Source of the DNA: Pseudomonas paraeruginosa PA7
Lineage (GTDB): Bacteria > Pseudomonadota > Gammaproteobacteria > Pseudomonadales > Pseudomonadaceae
Length of the DNA: 64,000 bases
Assembly: GCF_000017205.1 (NCBI RefSeq)
Contig: NC_009656.1
Span: 5,026,001-5,090,000 of the forward strand
Direction: 5' to 3'
The position numbers and the translations under genes were made by a program. Shown piece after piece: positions 54,569 to 63,036 of this stretch. The stretch's first letter is position 1, and each line of letters begins with the position of its first letter. The notes under the pieces were generated by a model. It made no database searches. It was given only the letters and a program-made list of their open reading frames with translations, and was not told the DNA's origin.

Positions 54569-56868
54569 CAGTGACATCCTCCCTGCCCGCCCGGGGCATC
54601 GACCATTCGGCCTGGCAGTTGCAGTACCTGCTCGCGGCCGAACAGACGCAGGCAGGTCATCAGGATCAGGTTGAAGACCAGCACCACGGCGATGGTCAGG
54701 ACGCTACGCTCGGGGTGCGCGGCGAAGGTGGCGACCTGGTAGCAGAGGGTCGCCAGCGAGTAGGCGACGTTCAGCCCCCAGAGCACCGAGAAAGCCATCC
54801 AGCCCTTGCTGCTTTCCCGGGCGATCGCGCCCATGGCGGTCACGCAGGGCACGTAGAGCAGGACGAAGACCAGGTAGCTGTAGGCCGCGATGGGGCTGCC
54901 GAACTTGCTCGCCATGGTGCCCATCGAGCCGGCCGCCATGTCGCCGTCGGCCATGCTCGCCTCCACCGGGTTGGCCAGCACGCTGAGGCTGAAGGTATCG
55001 ATCAGGCCGTCCCAGGTTTCGGTCAGGGCGTCGCGCAGCTGTCCGGGCAGGTCGTAGCCTTCGTAGTCGAAGGCCTCGCCCTGGATCTGCTCGGCGGTAT
55101 AGAGGGTGTTCAGGGTGCCCACCACCACTTCCTTGGCCATCGCCCCGGTGACCAGGCCGACGGTGGCCTGCCAGTTGTCCGGCTGCACCCCGAGCGGCGC
55201 CAGCAGCGGAGTGAGACGCTGGCTGACGCTGGCCAGCGCGGAATGGCCGATGTCGCCCCGCACCGGCTTGCCGTCGAGGGTGATGCTGTTCAGCCCGCCG
55301 ATCACCAGGCTGACCAGGATGATCACCTTGCCGGCCCGCACCACGAAGCCGCGCAGGCGCGACCAGGTCTGCAGCAGCAGGCTCTTCAGGTGCGGCACAT
55401 GGTACAGCGGCAGCTCCATGACGAAGGGCGAGGCCTCGCCGCGCATCAGGGTGTGCTTGAGCAGCAGCCCGGTGAGGATCGCCACGACGATGCCGAGCAG
55501 GTACAGGGAGAAGATCACCAGCGCGCCGCCCTGGCCGAAGAAGGCCCCGGCGAACACGGCGAAGATCGCCAGGCGCGCGCCGCAGGACATGAACGGCGCC
55601 ATCATGATGGTGATCAGCCGCTCGCGCTGCGCGTCCAGGGTGCGCGCGCCCATGATCGACGGCACGTTGCAGCCGAAACCGACGATCAGCGGCACGAACG
55701 ACTTGCCCGGCAGTCCCAGCGCCTGCATCAGGCGGTCCATGACGAAGGCCGCGCGGGCCATGTAGCCGGAGTCCTCGAGCAGCGAGAGGAACAGGTACAT
55801 CAGGCCGATCTGCGGCACCAGCGGCAGCACCGTGTTGACCCCGCCGCCGATGCCCTGGGCGAGAAACACCGTGAGCCAGTCGGGCAGGCCGAAGCGGATG
55901 CCCAGCCACTGGATGCCATCGATGAAGATCGCCGCCGAACCCTTGTCGAAGATCGGCTGCAGCGCCCCACCGATGTTGATGGCGAAGAAGAACATCAGGT
56001 ACATCACCAGCAGGAAGATCGGCAGGCCCAGCCAGCGATTCAGGACGATCCGGTCGAGCCACTGGGTCAGCAGGTGCGGCTGCGCCTGCTGGTGGTCGCA
56101 GACCGCCGCGCAGATCTCGCCGATCAGCCGGTAGCGCGCATCGACGATAGCCAGCTCGGGCTCCTCGCCGCAGGCCTGGCGCGCCTGTTCCAGGGTAGCG
56201 GGCGGCAAGCCCAGCGCCGGGCCGTTGAAGATGTCACCTTCCAGCGCCTGCAACGCCAGCCAGCGCGGTTCGATGGCCGAGGCCGCCGGAGTGCGCGTTT
56301 CCAGCAGGTAGCCTACCTGCGCCTCGATGGTCGCCGGGTAATCCACCGCCAGCGCCGCCTGCGGAACCTGCAGGTCGTCGATGGCCGCCTTCAGCTCGTC
56401 GATGCCATCGGCGCGGGTGGACACCAGCGGCACCACCGGGCAACCGAGGCGCCGCGCGAGTTCGTCGATGTCGATGCGGATCCGCTGGCTGCGGGCGATG
56501 TCCAGCATGTTCAGCGCGACGATGCAGGGGATGCCCATCTCCCGTAGTTGCACCGTGAGGTAGAGATTGCGCTCCAGGTTCGCCGCGTCCACCACGTTGA
56601 CCAGCACGTCCACTTCGCCACTGGCGATGTAGCGACACGCGATCTGTTCGTCCAGCGAGGCCTGGGCGGACACGCTGGTCAGCGAATAGGTACCCGGCAG
56701 GTCGACCAGGCGCACCGCGTGGCGGGCGGTGTGGAACGCGCCCTCCTTGCGCTCGACGGTGACGCCGGCCCAGTTGCCGACCCGCTGGCGCGAGCCGGTG
56801 AGCTGGTTGAACAGGGTGGTCTTGCCGGAGTTGGGGTTGCCGATCAGGCCGAGGGTCAGCGCGGTCAT
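54568..56868 (-). CDS. feoB: Ferrous iron transporter FeoB
   Basis: 766 residues. An N-terminal G domain (G1 GNPNSGKTTLFN, G2 region WAGVTVERKEG, G3 DLPGTYSL, G4 LNMLD) is followed by a guanine-dissociation-inhibitor-like helical region and a membrane part with the Gate motifs (PLIVGFGCNVPSIMGARTL, FMSCGARLAIFAVFAGAFF). The principal Fe(II) importer of the inner membrane, important in low-oxygen or acidic sites. Second gene of feoABC. 17 bases separate it from feoA. Confidence 0.97.
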   Translation of the reverse strand: MTALTLGLIGNPNSGKTTLFNQLTGSRQRVGNWAGVTVERKEGAFHTARHAVRLVDLPGTYSLTSVSAQASLDEQIACRYIASGEVDVLVNVVDAANLERNLYLTVQLREMGIPCIVALNMLDIARSQRIRIDIDELARRLGCPVVPLVSTRADGIDELKAAIDDLQVPQAALAVDYPATIEAQVGYLLETRTPAASAIEPRWLALQALEGDIFNGPALGLPPATLEQARQACGEEPELAIVDARYRLIGEICAAVCDHQQAQPHLLTQWLDRIVLNRWLGLPIFLLVMYLMFFFAINIGGALQPIFDKGSAAIFIDGIQWLGIRFGLPDWLTVFLAQGIGGGVNTVLPLVPQIGLMYLFLSLLEDSGYMARAAFVMDRLMQALGLPGKSFVPLIVGFGCNVPSIMGARTLDAQRERLITIMMAPFMSCGARLAIFAVFAGAFFGQGGALVIFSLYLLGIVVAILTGLLLKHTLMRGEASPFVMELPLYHVPHLKSLLLQTWSRLRGFVVRAGKVIILVSLVIGGLNSITLDGKPVRGDIGHSALASVSQRLTPLLAPLGVQPDNWQATVGLVTGAMAKEVVVGTLNTLYTAEQIQGEAFDYEGYDLPGQLRDALTETWDGLIDTFSLSVLANPVEASMADGDMAAGSMGTMASKFGSPIAAYSYLVFVLLYVPCVTAMGAIARESSKGWMAFSVLWGLNVAYSLATLCYQVATFAAHPERSVLTIAVVLVFNLILMTCLRLFGREQVLQLPGRMVDAPGGQGGCH

Positions 56869-56885
56869 GGGGACTCCGGGCGGGA

Positions 56886-57113
56886 TCAGTCGAGCGGGAC
56901 GAGGGTCAGCAGGGCGAGGTCCTTGCGCCGCAGCGCCAGGCTGGTCTGGCGGGTCTCGACCTGGATCGGGTCGCCCAGCGGGGCGATGCGCACCACGCGC
57001 AGCGCGGCGCCGGGCAGCAGGCCCATGGAGAACAGGCGCTGGCGATAGCCGTTGCCGATGGCCGGTGAATACCCGGTGATGCGATAGGTACGGGAAGGTT
57101 GCAGTGCGCTCAT
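56886..57113 (-). CDS. feoA: FeoA
   Basis: 75 residues, SH3-like beta barrel protein needed for FeoB activity. Sequence MSALQPSRTYRITGYSPAIGNGYRQRLFSMGLLPGAALRVVRIAPLGDPIQVE matches the family; the RxxLxxMGLxPG motif is intact. The start is taken at 57113; 70 codons of open frame upstream run through the promoter and are discarded. First gene of feoABC. Confidence 0.93.
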   Translation of the reverse strand: MSALQPSRTYRITGYSPAIGNGYRQRLFSMGLLPGAALRVVRIAPLGDPIQVETRQTSLALRRKDLALLTLVPLD

Positions 57114-57166
57114 GGCGGATTCCAGGCAGTAGGGAGGAACGGTGGCCTCCCTGGCCGCTGATCGAG

Positions 57167-57200
57167 AATCTAAACGACTCTCACTTAAGGCTCGCTTAAG
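57167..57200 (-). promoter_or_regulatory. BqsR-type box and -10 of feoABC
   Basis: TTAAGGCTCGCTTAAG (57185-57200) is an exact TTAAG-N6-TTAAG direct repeat, the site reported for the Fe(II)-responsive regulator BqsR; because each half is CTTAAG, it reads the same way on the minus strand (57184-57199). It ends 11 bp before a minus-strand -10-like TAGATT (57167-57172), the usual geometry for an OmpR-family activator. Confidence 0.75.
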
Positions 57201-57330
57201 GGCGCAGTATCGGAGCGGATGGACAGCGGATTCGCTGATCCAGAGCAATGGATGGAGGGATTTCCGCGCGGCGCGGCAATCTGTCGCCGCCAGCGCCCCG
57301 GGCAACGGAGCAACTGGCGACACAGCGGAT

Positions 57331-58164
57331 TCAGCGGCTGTTGAGCTGCTGTTGCAGGTTCTGCACCTGGGCCTGGAGGGTATTGATGTTACGCATCACC
57401 TGGGTGCGGAAGGCGTCGAACTCGGCGGTATTGCCACCCTGGGGACGATTGTCGAGCTGGCTGCGCAGCACCAGCAGGTCGTCCTGGATGCCCTTGATGG
57501 CCTGGCTGGGATTGCCCTGTTTCTTCAGCGCCGCGACGTCGCCACCGAGGCTCTTGAGCTGCTCGTTGGTCTTGCCCAGCTCGGCCTGCAGCGCCTTCAG
57601 CTTCTCCTGCTCGGTGGCCAGCGCCTGCAGCTTGCCGTCGAGCTGCGCGACCAGTTGCGCGGCGCTTTCCTGCTGGGCCTTGAGGTCGCTGGCCAACTGG
57701 TCGAGGCGCTTGCCCTGGCCGCCGAACTGGTTGCTCACATCGGCCTGCTGGCGTTCCTGGCTGCCGAGTTTCTCCTGCAGTTGCTTGACCTGCAGGCGCA
57801 GCGCCTCGCGCTCGCTGGTGACGCTGGACTCGCTGGCGACCACCTTGCCGCGGATGTCGTCGAGGCGCCCGGCGGCTTCCTCGCTGATCCGCACGAAGCT
57901 TTCCTGGGTCGCGACCAGTTGCTGCTCCATCAGGCTGAGCTGCTGGTGACTCCACCAGGCCACTCCGGCGAGGGCGATCAGCATCGCCCCGAGCAGGGCC
58001 CAGAGCGGGCCGGTGGAAGCCGGGCGGCGCGCCTTGGTATCTACCACCCGACGCTGTTCCGGTTCGTAGACGTGCCGCGGGTGGTGGCCGAACTCTTCGC
58101 GGTCGGCGGCATCGGTGGTCAGGCTGGGCACATCGTCGAGTTCGTCGAAAGAATCGTTACGCAT
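57331..58164 (-). CDS. Single-pass membrane protein with long coiled coil
   Basis: 277 residues. A hydrophilic acidic N-terminus (about 1-50) precedes one membrane helix (PLWALLGAMLIALAGVAWW, about 52-70) and a periplasmic coiled coil of roughly 170 residues (LMEQQLVATQESFVRISEEAAGRLDDIRG...LQAQVQNLQQQLNSR) with heptad Leu/Val. Topology resembles small division- or envelope-associated coiled-coil proteins but I cannot name a family. The start MRNDSFDELDDV has only a weak AGG. It is monocistronic and lies upstream of feoA on the same strand. Confidence 0.78.
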   Translation of the reverse strand: MRNDSFDELDDVPSLTTDAADREEFGHHPRHVYEPEQRRVVDTKARRPASTGPLWALLGAMLIALAGVAWWSHQQLSLMEQQLVATQESFVRISEEAAGRLDDIRGKVVASESSVTSEREALRLQVKQLQEKLGSQERQQADVSNQFGGQGKRLDQLASDLKAQQESAAQLVAQLDGKLQALATEQEKLKALQAELGKTNEQLKSLGGDVAALKKQGNPSQAIKGIQDDLLVLRSQLDNRPQGGNTAEFDAFRTQVMRNINTLQAQVQNLQQQLNSR

Positions 58165-58454
58165 GGTGAAAACCTGTGAAGGGGAACGGCATCCTGCCGG
58201 AGGCCTGGAGAGAGGGCCGAATGACGCATTATATCGATTCGGCCCCACCCCTTCAGCGTCCGCGCGAAGGAAGTTCGTCGAGACCGGGGCGCTCCATCGC
58301 GGAGCCGCACGCACCATCACGGCGCGAGCCTGGCCCGACACAGACCGCCGCCGGACGCGGCCGGTTCCCGCGCGTCGCGCCGCCATCGGTGGAACCGTCG
58401 CGGCTGTCCGCACCCGCGCCGAGCCGGCATTACGCCGGCCCGCTGCGCGGCTGA
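58165..58454. other. Intergenic region between two minus-strand genes
   Basis: 290 bases, no credible gene. A GC-rich hairpin gccggc-attac-gccggc lies at 58423-58439, just after the oxidoreductase gene; it lacks a T tract. Gly/Pro/Arg-rich open frames here have neither ribosome-binding sites nor recognisable sequence. Confidence 0.5.
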
Positions 58455-59444
58455 TCAGAGTTCCTGGGCGCGCCACCAGGCGCAGAACTCGTCGAGCGCC
58501 GTCCACAGACTGACCCGCGGATCGTAGTCGAGGTATTCGCGGGCGCGGTTGATGTCCAGGGTGAAATTCTTCGCCATCACCGCCATGCCCAGGCGGAACA
58601 GCGCCGGCTCCGGGCGCCCCGGGAGAATCCGGCAGACGCCCTCGTTGAGCGCCGCCAGGCCGTAACCCATGGCATACGGCAGATGCCCGGTGACTGGCGG
58701 CAGGCCGAGCTGGCGCATGACGTAGTTGACCGCGTCCCAGAACGGCACCGGCTGGCCGTTGCTGATGTTGTAGACCCTGCCCAGCGCCGGCTCGCCGGCC
58801 AGCAGGCAACTGAACAGGGCATCGTTGAGGTTGTGCACGCTGGTGAAGTCGACCCGGTTCAGACCGTTGCCGAGGATCCGCAGGCGGCCCTTGCGATGGG
58901 CCTGGATCAACCTTGGGAAGATGCTGGTGTCGCCAGCGCCGACCACGAAGCGCGGACGCAGGGCCAGCACCTCGAGGCCGAGGTCGCGGGCACTGAGCAC
59001 CAGTTGCTCGGCCTGGTACTTGGTCGCCCCGTAGTGATCGGAAAAGCGCCGCGGGACATAGTCTTCACCGAGGTTCAGGTGGTCACGCCCGTCGAAGTAG
59101 ATCGACGGCGACGACAGATGCACGAGGCGCCGCACCTTCTGCTTCAGGCAGGCCTCGACCACGCTCTCGGCGAGGCCGACGTTGGCCGCCTGGAACCGCT
59201 CGCGCGGCCCCCACACACCCACCGCGCCGGCACAGTGCACCACCGCCTCGACACCCTCGCAGAGGCGCTCGACCAGCGCCGGCTCGGCCAGGTCGCCGGG
59301 AACGAACTCGGCGCCCCGCGCCACCAGGTGCTGCACCGCCTCCTGGCGACGTCCGCTGACCCGCACCGACAAGCCCTGCTCTAGGGCGAAGCGGGCGAAA
59401 CGCCCGCCGATGAAGCCCGTCGCCCCCGTTACCAGTATCCGCAT
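58455..59444 (-). CDS. NAD-dependent epimerase/dehydratase (3-beta-HSD-like SDR)
   Basis: 329 residues, extended short-chain dehydrogenase. Cofactor loop GATGFIGGRFARF at residues 7-19, catalytic YGATKYQAEQ (Tyr-x-x-x-Lys), substrate region LRPRFVVGAGDTSIFPRLIQAHRKGRLRILGNGLN and NISNGQPVPFWDAVN resemble the 3-beta-hydroxysteroid dehydrogenase / NSDHL branch. Substrate unknown: a sterol-like or sugar-nucleotide compound. Divergent from the next gene. Confidence 0.88.
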   Translation of the reverse strand: MRILVTGATGFIGGRFARFALEQGLSVRVSGRRQEAVQHLVARGAEFVPGDLAEPALVERLCEGVEAVVHCAGAVGVWGPRERFQAANVGLAESVVEACLKQKVRRLVHLSSPSIYFDGRDHLNLGEDYVPRRFSDHYGATKYQAEQLVLSARDLGLEVLALRPRFVVGAGDTSIFPRLIQAHRKGRLRILGNGLNRVDFTSVHNLNDALFSCLLAGEPALGRVYNISNGQPVPFWDAVNYVMRQLGLPPVTGHLPYAMGYGLAALNEGVCRILPGRPEPALFRLGMAVMAKNFTLDINRAREYLDYDPRVSLWTALDEFCAWWRAQEL

Positions 59445-59628
59445 CCCGAGTACTCCCGCTGTTCTTCTTGTGCCGCGACTCTAGCAATCCGACGTCGCGA
59501 AACCACTGGCACAGCATGCCAGAACAACGACCCTGCGGGCCGCCGGCACGACTTGCGTTGGGCGACAGGACAGGCATGGCGCGCTACAAGGGCTAACCTG
59601 AATGCCACCAGTTCGCGGGAGACGCAGC

Positions 59629-60687
59629 ATGGCCAGTCACTGGATGATCTACGGCGCCAACGGCTACACCGGCCGGCTGGTCGCCGAACAGGCGCGGCGC
59701 GAGGGCCTGACGCCGCTGCTCGGCGGGCGCAATCCGGCCGCCCTGCACGCGCTCGGCAGCCAGCTCGGGCTGGAGGGCCGGGTCTTCGACCTGGGCAATC
59801 CGCACGGCTGCCGCGAAGCGTTGAGCGACGTGCAGGTGGTAGCCCACTGCGCAGGTCCGTTCTCCGCCACCAGCGCGCCGATGATCGCCGCCTGCCGCGC
59901 CGCCGGCAGCCATTACGTGGACATCACCGGCGAGATCGCGGTGTTCGAGCAGGCCCATGCCGGCGACGCCGAGGCGCGCGAGGCGGGCATCGTGGTCTGC
60001 CCCGGGGTAGGTTTCGACGTGATCCCCACCGACTGCCTGGCCGCCTGCCTGAAGGAGGCCTTGCCGGACGCGCAGCGACTGGCGCTGGGCTTCGACACCG
60101 GCAGCGGACTCTCGACCGGAACCGCCAAGACCAGCGTCGAAGGCCTCAAGCTCGGCGGCAAGGTCCGCGAGAACGGACGCCTGCGCGACGTGCCGCTGGG
60201 CTACAGGCGCCGCGACATCGATTTCGGCCGCGGCCTGCGGCACGCCGTGACCATTCCCTGGGGCGACGTCGCCACCGCCTACTACAGCACCGGCATCCCG
60301 GACATCGAAGTCTACCTGCCGGCGCCGCCGCTGCTGGCCCTGGGCATGCGCCTGGTCGACCCGCTGCGGCCGCTGCTCGGTCGCGAACGGGTCCAGGACT
60401 GGCTCAAGGGTCAGGTCGACAAGCGCATCGCCGGCCCCGACCAGGCGGCCCGCGAACGCCTGCGCACCTGGGTCTGGGGCGAGGCGCGCAATGCCCGCGG
60501 CGAACGCCGCACGGCGCGCCTGGAAACCGCCAACGTCTACGACCTGACCGTGCACGGCGTGCTCCTGGCGGTACGCCACCTGCTCGGCTACCAGGGCCCC
60601 GGCGGCTACTTCACGCCCTCGCAGCTGCTCGGCGCGCGCTGCGTCGAGGCGCTGCCCGGTTCCGGCCGGATCGCCGTCATCGGTTGA
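59629..60687 (+). CDS. Saccharopine-dehydrogenase-like NAD(P)-binding protein
   Basis: 352 residues. An N-terminal Rossmann fold WMIYGANGYTGRLVAEQARREGL is followed by VAHCAGPFSATSAPMIAACRAAGSHYVDITGEIAVFEQAH and GFDVIPTDCLAACLKEALPDAQ. This is the trans-acting enoyl reductase / saccharopine reductase-like family, whose members act on lipid or polyketide substrates; true lysine-pathway activity is unlikely. The start MASHWMIYG follows GGGAGA. The stop lies directly next to that of argP (60687/60688). Confidence 0.85.
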   Translation: MASHWMIYGANGYTGRLVAEQARREGLTPLLGGRNPAALHALGSQLGLEGRVFDLGNPHGCREALSDVQVVAHCAGPFSATSAPMIAACRAAGSHYVDITGEIAVFEQAHAGDAEAREAGIVVCPGVGFDVIPTDCLAACLKEALPDAQRLALGFDTGSGLSTGTAKTSVEGLKLGGKVRENGRLRDVPLGYRRRDIDFGRGLRHAVTIPWGDVATAYYSTGIPDIEVYLPAPPLLALGMRLVDPLRPLLGRERVQDWLKGQVDKRIAGPDQAARERLRTWVWGEARNARGERRTARLETANVYDLTVHGVLLAVRHLLGYQGPGGYFTPSQLLGARCVEALPGSGRIAVIG

Positions 60688-61584
60688 TCAGCCGGCCACC
60701 CGCACCAGACCGTCGCCGGCACGGGCGAGCAGGTGCTCGGTGAGCGAGGCGAGCAGTTCACCGCCATTGCGCCAGTAGTGCCAGTACAGCGGCACGTCGA
60801 TGACCTGGCCGGGCAGCAGCTCGACCAGTTCGCCGCGCGCCAGCTCGCCTTGCACCTGGCGCTCCGGCACCAGACCCCAGCCGAGACCGCCGGCGGTGAG
60901 GCGGACGAAACCTTCCGAGGACGGGCAGAGGTGGTGGATGAAACCGCCCTCGACGCCAAGGTCCTTGAGGAAGCGGTGTTGCAGCAGGTCGTCCGGACCG
61001 AACACGATCGCCGGCACCCTGGCCAGGGCGGCCGCTTCGACGCCCTGGGGAAAGTGCCGGGCGACGAACGCCGGGCTGGCCAGCCCGCGGTAGCGCATGG
61101 CGCCGAGCAGCAGCGAACGCGCGCCGGCCACCGGACGCGCGCTGCCGCAGACGCAGCCGGCCACCTCGCCCGCGCGCATGCGCTTGAGCCCGACTTCCTG
61201 GTCCTCCACAACCAGGTCCAGCAGCACCCCTCGCTCGGCGCAGAAGTCGCCCACCGCGGCGGCCCACCAGGTCGCCAGGCTATCGGCGTTGAGAGCGATG
61301 CGCAGGCGTTCCGGGGCACCGCCTTCATCCAGGTTCGGCACCCAGCGCTGCAGGTCGCCCTCCAACAGGCGTACCTGCTGCACATGGTTGAGCAGGCGAC
61401 GGCCGAGATCGGTGGGTTGCGGTGGCGTCTCGCGCACCAGGACCGGCTGGCCGACCCGCGCCTCGAGCAGCTTGATCCGCTGCGATACCGCCGATTGCGA
61501 CAGCCCCAGCGCCTGCGCGGCGCGCTCGAAACCGCCCTGCTCCACGACCGCGGCCAGCGCGGCGAGCAACTTGTAGTCGAACAA
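60688..61584 (-). CDS. argP: LysR-family regulator ArgP (IciA)
   Basis: 298 residues. An N-terminal winged helix (LLAALAAVVEQGGFERAAQALGLSQSAVSQRIKLLEARVGQPVLVRE) is followed by a LysR effector domain. The ArgP-type pattern (DYKLLAALAAVV start, PPQPTDLGRRLLNHVQQVRLLE) is clear. In E. coli ArgP activates the Arg/Lys exporter gene argO; the divergent genes here include a LysE/ArgO exporter, which fits a local regulatory circuit responsive to basic amino acids. Confidence 0.92.
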   Translation of the reverse strand: MFDYKLLAALAAVVEQGGFERAAQALGLSQSAVSQRIKLLEARVGQPVLVRETPPQPTDLGRRLLNHVQQVRLLEGDLQRWVPNLDEGGAPERLRIALNADSLATWWAAAVGDFCAERGVLLDLVVEDQEVGLKRMRAGEVAGCVCGSARPVAGARSLLLGAMRYRGLASPAFVARHFPQGVEAAALARVPAIVFGPDDLLQHRFLKDLGVEGGFIHHLCPSSEGFVRLTAGGLGWGLVPERQVQGELARGELVELLPGQVIDVPLYWHYWRNGGELLASLTEHLLARAGDGLVRVAG

Positions 61585-61589
61585 AATCA

Positions 61590-61632
61590 GTTTTCCTAAT
61601 GAGAGATCAGCAGGATTCGTTTTCCTTATAAA
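61590..61632 (+). promoter_or_regulatory. argP / ACT-gene divergent control region
   Basis: Direct repeats gttttcct at 61590-61597 and 61619-61626 (29 bp apart), the second merging into a good -10 TATAAA at 61627-61632 but without a -35. A good -10 lacking a -35 is typical of a promoter needing an activator such as ArgP. Confidence 0.5.
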
Positions 61633-61685
61633 CCGTTCGCCATCACACTCGCCAGCACTTCCCGATCATCCACCGCGGACCGACC

Positions 61686-62087
61686 ATGGCTGGCGAAACC
61701 TCGCTGCGTACCCTGCTGCGCACGCTCACTCCCGAACTCAACCCCGGCGACTACGTGTTCTGTACCTGCGCCGATGGCGCGCTGCCGGACGGCGCCGAGC
61801 CGATCGCCAGCTTCCGCGAGCGCGAGGGCCTGACCCTGGTGCTCGAACGCCAGCAAGCCGAACGCCTGGGCCTGCCCTACGAATACGTGGCGGCCTGGAT
61901 CACCCTGACGGTGCACTCCTCGCTGGCGGCGGTGGGCCTGACCGCCGCCTTCGCCACGACGCTGGCCGGAGCCGGGATCAGTTGCAACGTGATGGCCGGC
62001 TATTTCCACGACCATCTGTTCGTCGCCCGCGACGACGGCCCGCGCGCCCTCGCCGTCCTGCAGAAGCTGGCCAGGGAGGCGCACTGA
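61686..62087 (+). CDS. ACT-domain protein
   Basis: 133 residues of the ACT (amino-acid-binding) type of the DUF2241 kind. It begins MAGETSLRTLLRTLTPELNPGDYVFCT and contains LTLVLERQQAERLGLPYEYVAAWITLTVHSSLAAVGLTAAFATTLAGAGISCNVMAGYFHDHLFV; the last stretch is characteristic. Such proteins are predicted to sense amino acids. It is separated from the LysE exporter gene by one base, so the two form a unit facing argP. Confidence 0.82.
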   Translation: MAGETSLRTLLRTLTPELNPGDYVFCTCADGALPDGAEPIASFREREGLTLVLERQQAERLGLPYEYVAAWITLTVHSSLAAVGLTAAFATTLAGAGISCNVMAGYFHDHLFVARDDGPRALAVLQKLAREAH

Positions 62088-62088
62088 G

Positions 62089-62691
62089 ATGTGGCAGAGC
62101 TATTTCAACGGGATCCTGGTGGCCGCCGGCCTGATCATCGCCATCGGCGCGCAGAATGCCTTCGTCCTCGCCCAGAGCCTGCGCCGCGAGCATCACCTCG
62201 CGGTAGCCGCTCTCTGCGTGCTCTGCGACGCGATACTGGTCAGCCTCGGCGTGTTCGGCCTGGCCAGGCTGCTGGTGGAGAACCCGACACTACTGGCCAT
62301 CGCCCGCTGGGGCGGGGTGGCCTTCCTGAGCTGGTACGGGCTCAAGGCGCTGCTTCGCGCGCTGCGCCCGGACGCCCTCGGCGACGCCGCGGAAACCGGC
62401 CCTCGCTCGCGCCGGGCGGTGCTGCTGGCGGCGCTGGCGGTGACCCTGCTCAACCCGCACGTCTATCTGGATACCGTCCTGCTGATCGGTTCGCTCGGCG
62501 CCCAGCAGGCCGCTCCCGGCGCCTACGCCCTTGGCGCGGCCAGCGCCTCGCTGATGTGGTTCTTCGCCCTCGCCCTCGGCGCTGCGTGGCTGGCGCCCTG
62601 GCTCGCGCGCCCGGCCACCTGGCGCCTGCTCGACCTGATGGTCGCCGCCATGATGCTGGGCATGGCCGTCCAACTGGTCCTCCGCAACTGA
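62089..62691 (+). CDS. LysE/ArgO-family amino-acid exporter
   Basis: 200 residues with six helices; exports basic amino acids such as Arg or Lys. The family start MWQSYFNGILVAAGLIIAIGAQNAFVLAQSLRREHHLAVAALCVLCDAILVSLGVFGLARLL is diagnostic (GAQNAFVLxQ), as is NPHVYLDTVLLIGSLG. Position beside argP supports an ArgO-like role. Coupled to the ACT gene. Confidence 0.9.
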   Translation: MWQSYFNGILVAAGLIIAIGAQNAFVLAQSLRREHHLAVAALCVLCDAILVSLGVFGLARLLVENPTLLAIARWGGVAFLSWYGLKALLRALRPDALGDAAETGPRSRRAVLLAALAVTLLNPHVYLDTVLLIGSLGAQQAAPGAYALGAASASLMWFFALALGAAWLAPWLARPATWRLLDLMVAAMMLGMAVQLVLRN

Positions 62692-63036
62692 GCGGAAATC
62701 CGGCGAGGCGATCGAACCCCGGCGCCGCCACGCAGTCCAGAAGGAAGGTGGGCAGTGCGCCGAGTGGCCTTGCGAAGCCCGGCGCAGCGCGCTGCCATCG
62801 GCCTTTGCCCCTACAGTTGCTGCGTGGATATGCCCCGACACGGGTGCTATGATCCGGAGTTCGCGGCACTGGGAGCCTAGGCTCCGAGTCGCACCCGGCG
62901 CCCTTTCCGGAGCGCTCCGCCGAACGTCCCCCCGGGGATCCAGGACGGGCTCCCGGACAGGCATCGGACCGGCCCCGTGAACCGGTCGCGCGCTAGCCGC
63001 GCCAGTCCTGACCTGAGGAAGAATAGGAGAGACACC
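62692..63036. other. Leader and intergenic region before sodB
   Basis: 345 bases without a gene. It contains a promoter-like TGGATA-N17-TATGAT (62825-62853) and, downstream of it, the palindrome gagcctaggctc at 62873-62884 near the predicted RNA start. If the promoter is real the sodB leader would be about 175 nt. The end carries CTGAGGAAGAATAGGAGAG, the sodB ribosome-binding site. Confidence 0.5.
62825..62853 (+). promoter_or_regulatory. Sigma-70-like promoter upstream of sodB
   Basis: TGGATA, 17 bp, TATGAT (5/6 to the -10 consensus), about 185 bases before the sodB ATG. Confidence 0.5.

Noticed and set aside
54559-56547. 662-codon plus-strand open frame opposite feoB
   Set aside because: Low-complexity His/Gln/Asp-rich translation with no family resemblance, antisense to an unmistakable feoB.
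57114-57330. Fur box before feoA
   Set aside because: No 19-bp sequence close to the Fur consensus is visible; only the TTAAG direct repeat stands out.
58165-58454. Possible small gene in the gap after the coiled-coil gene
   Set aside because: Frames there are Arg/Pro-rich, without start signals, and cross the GC hairpin.
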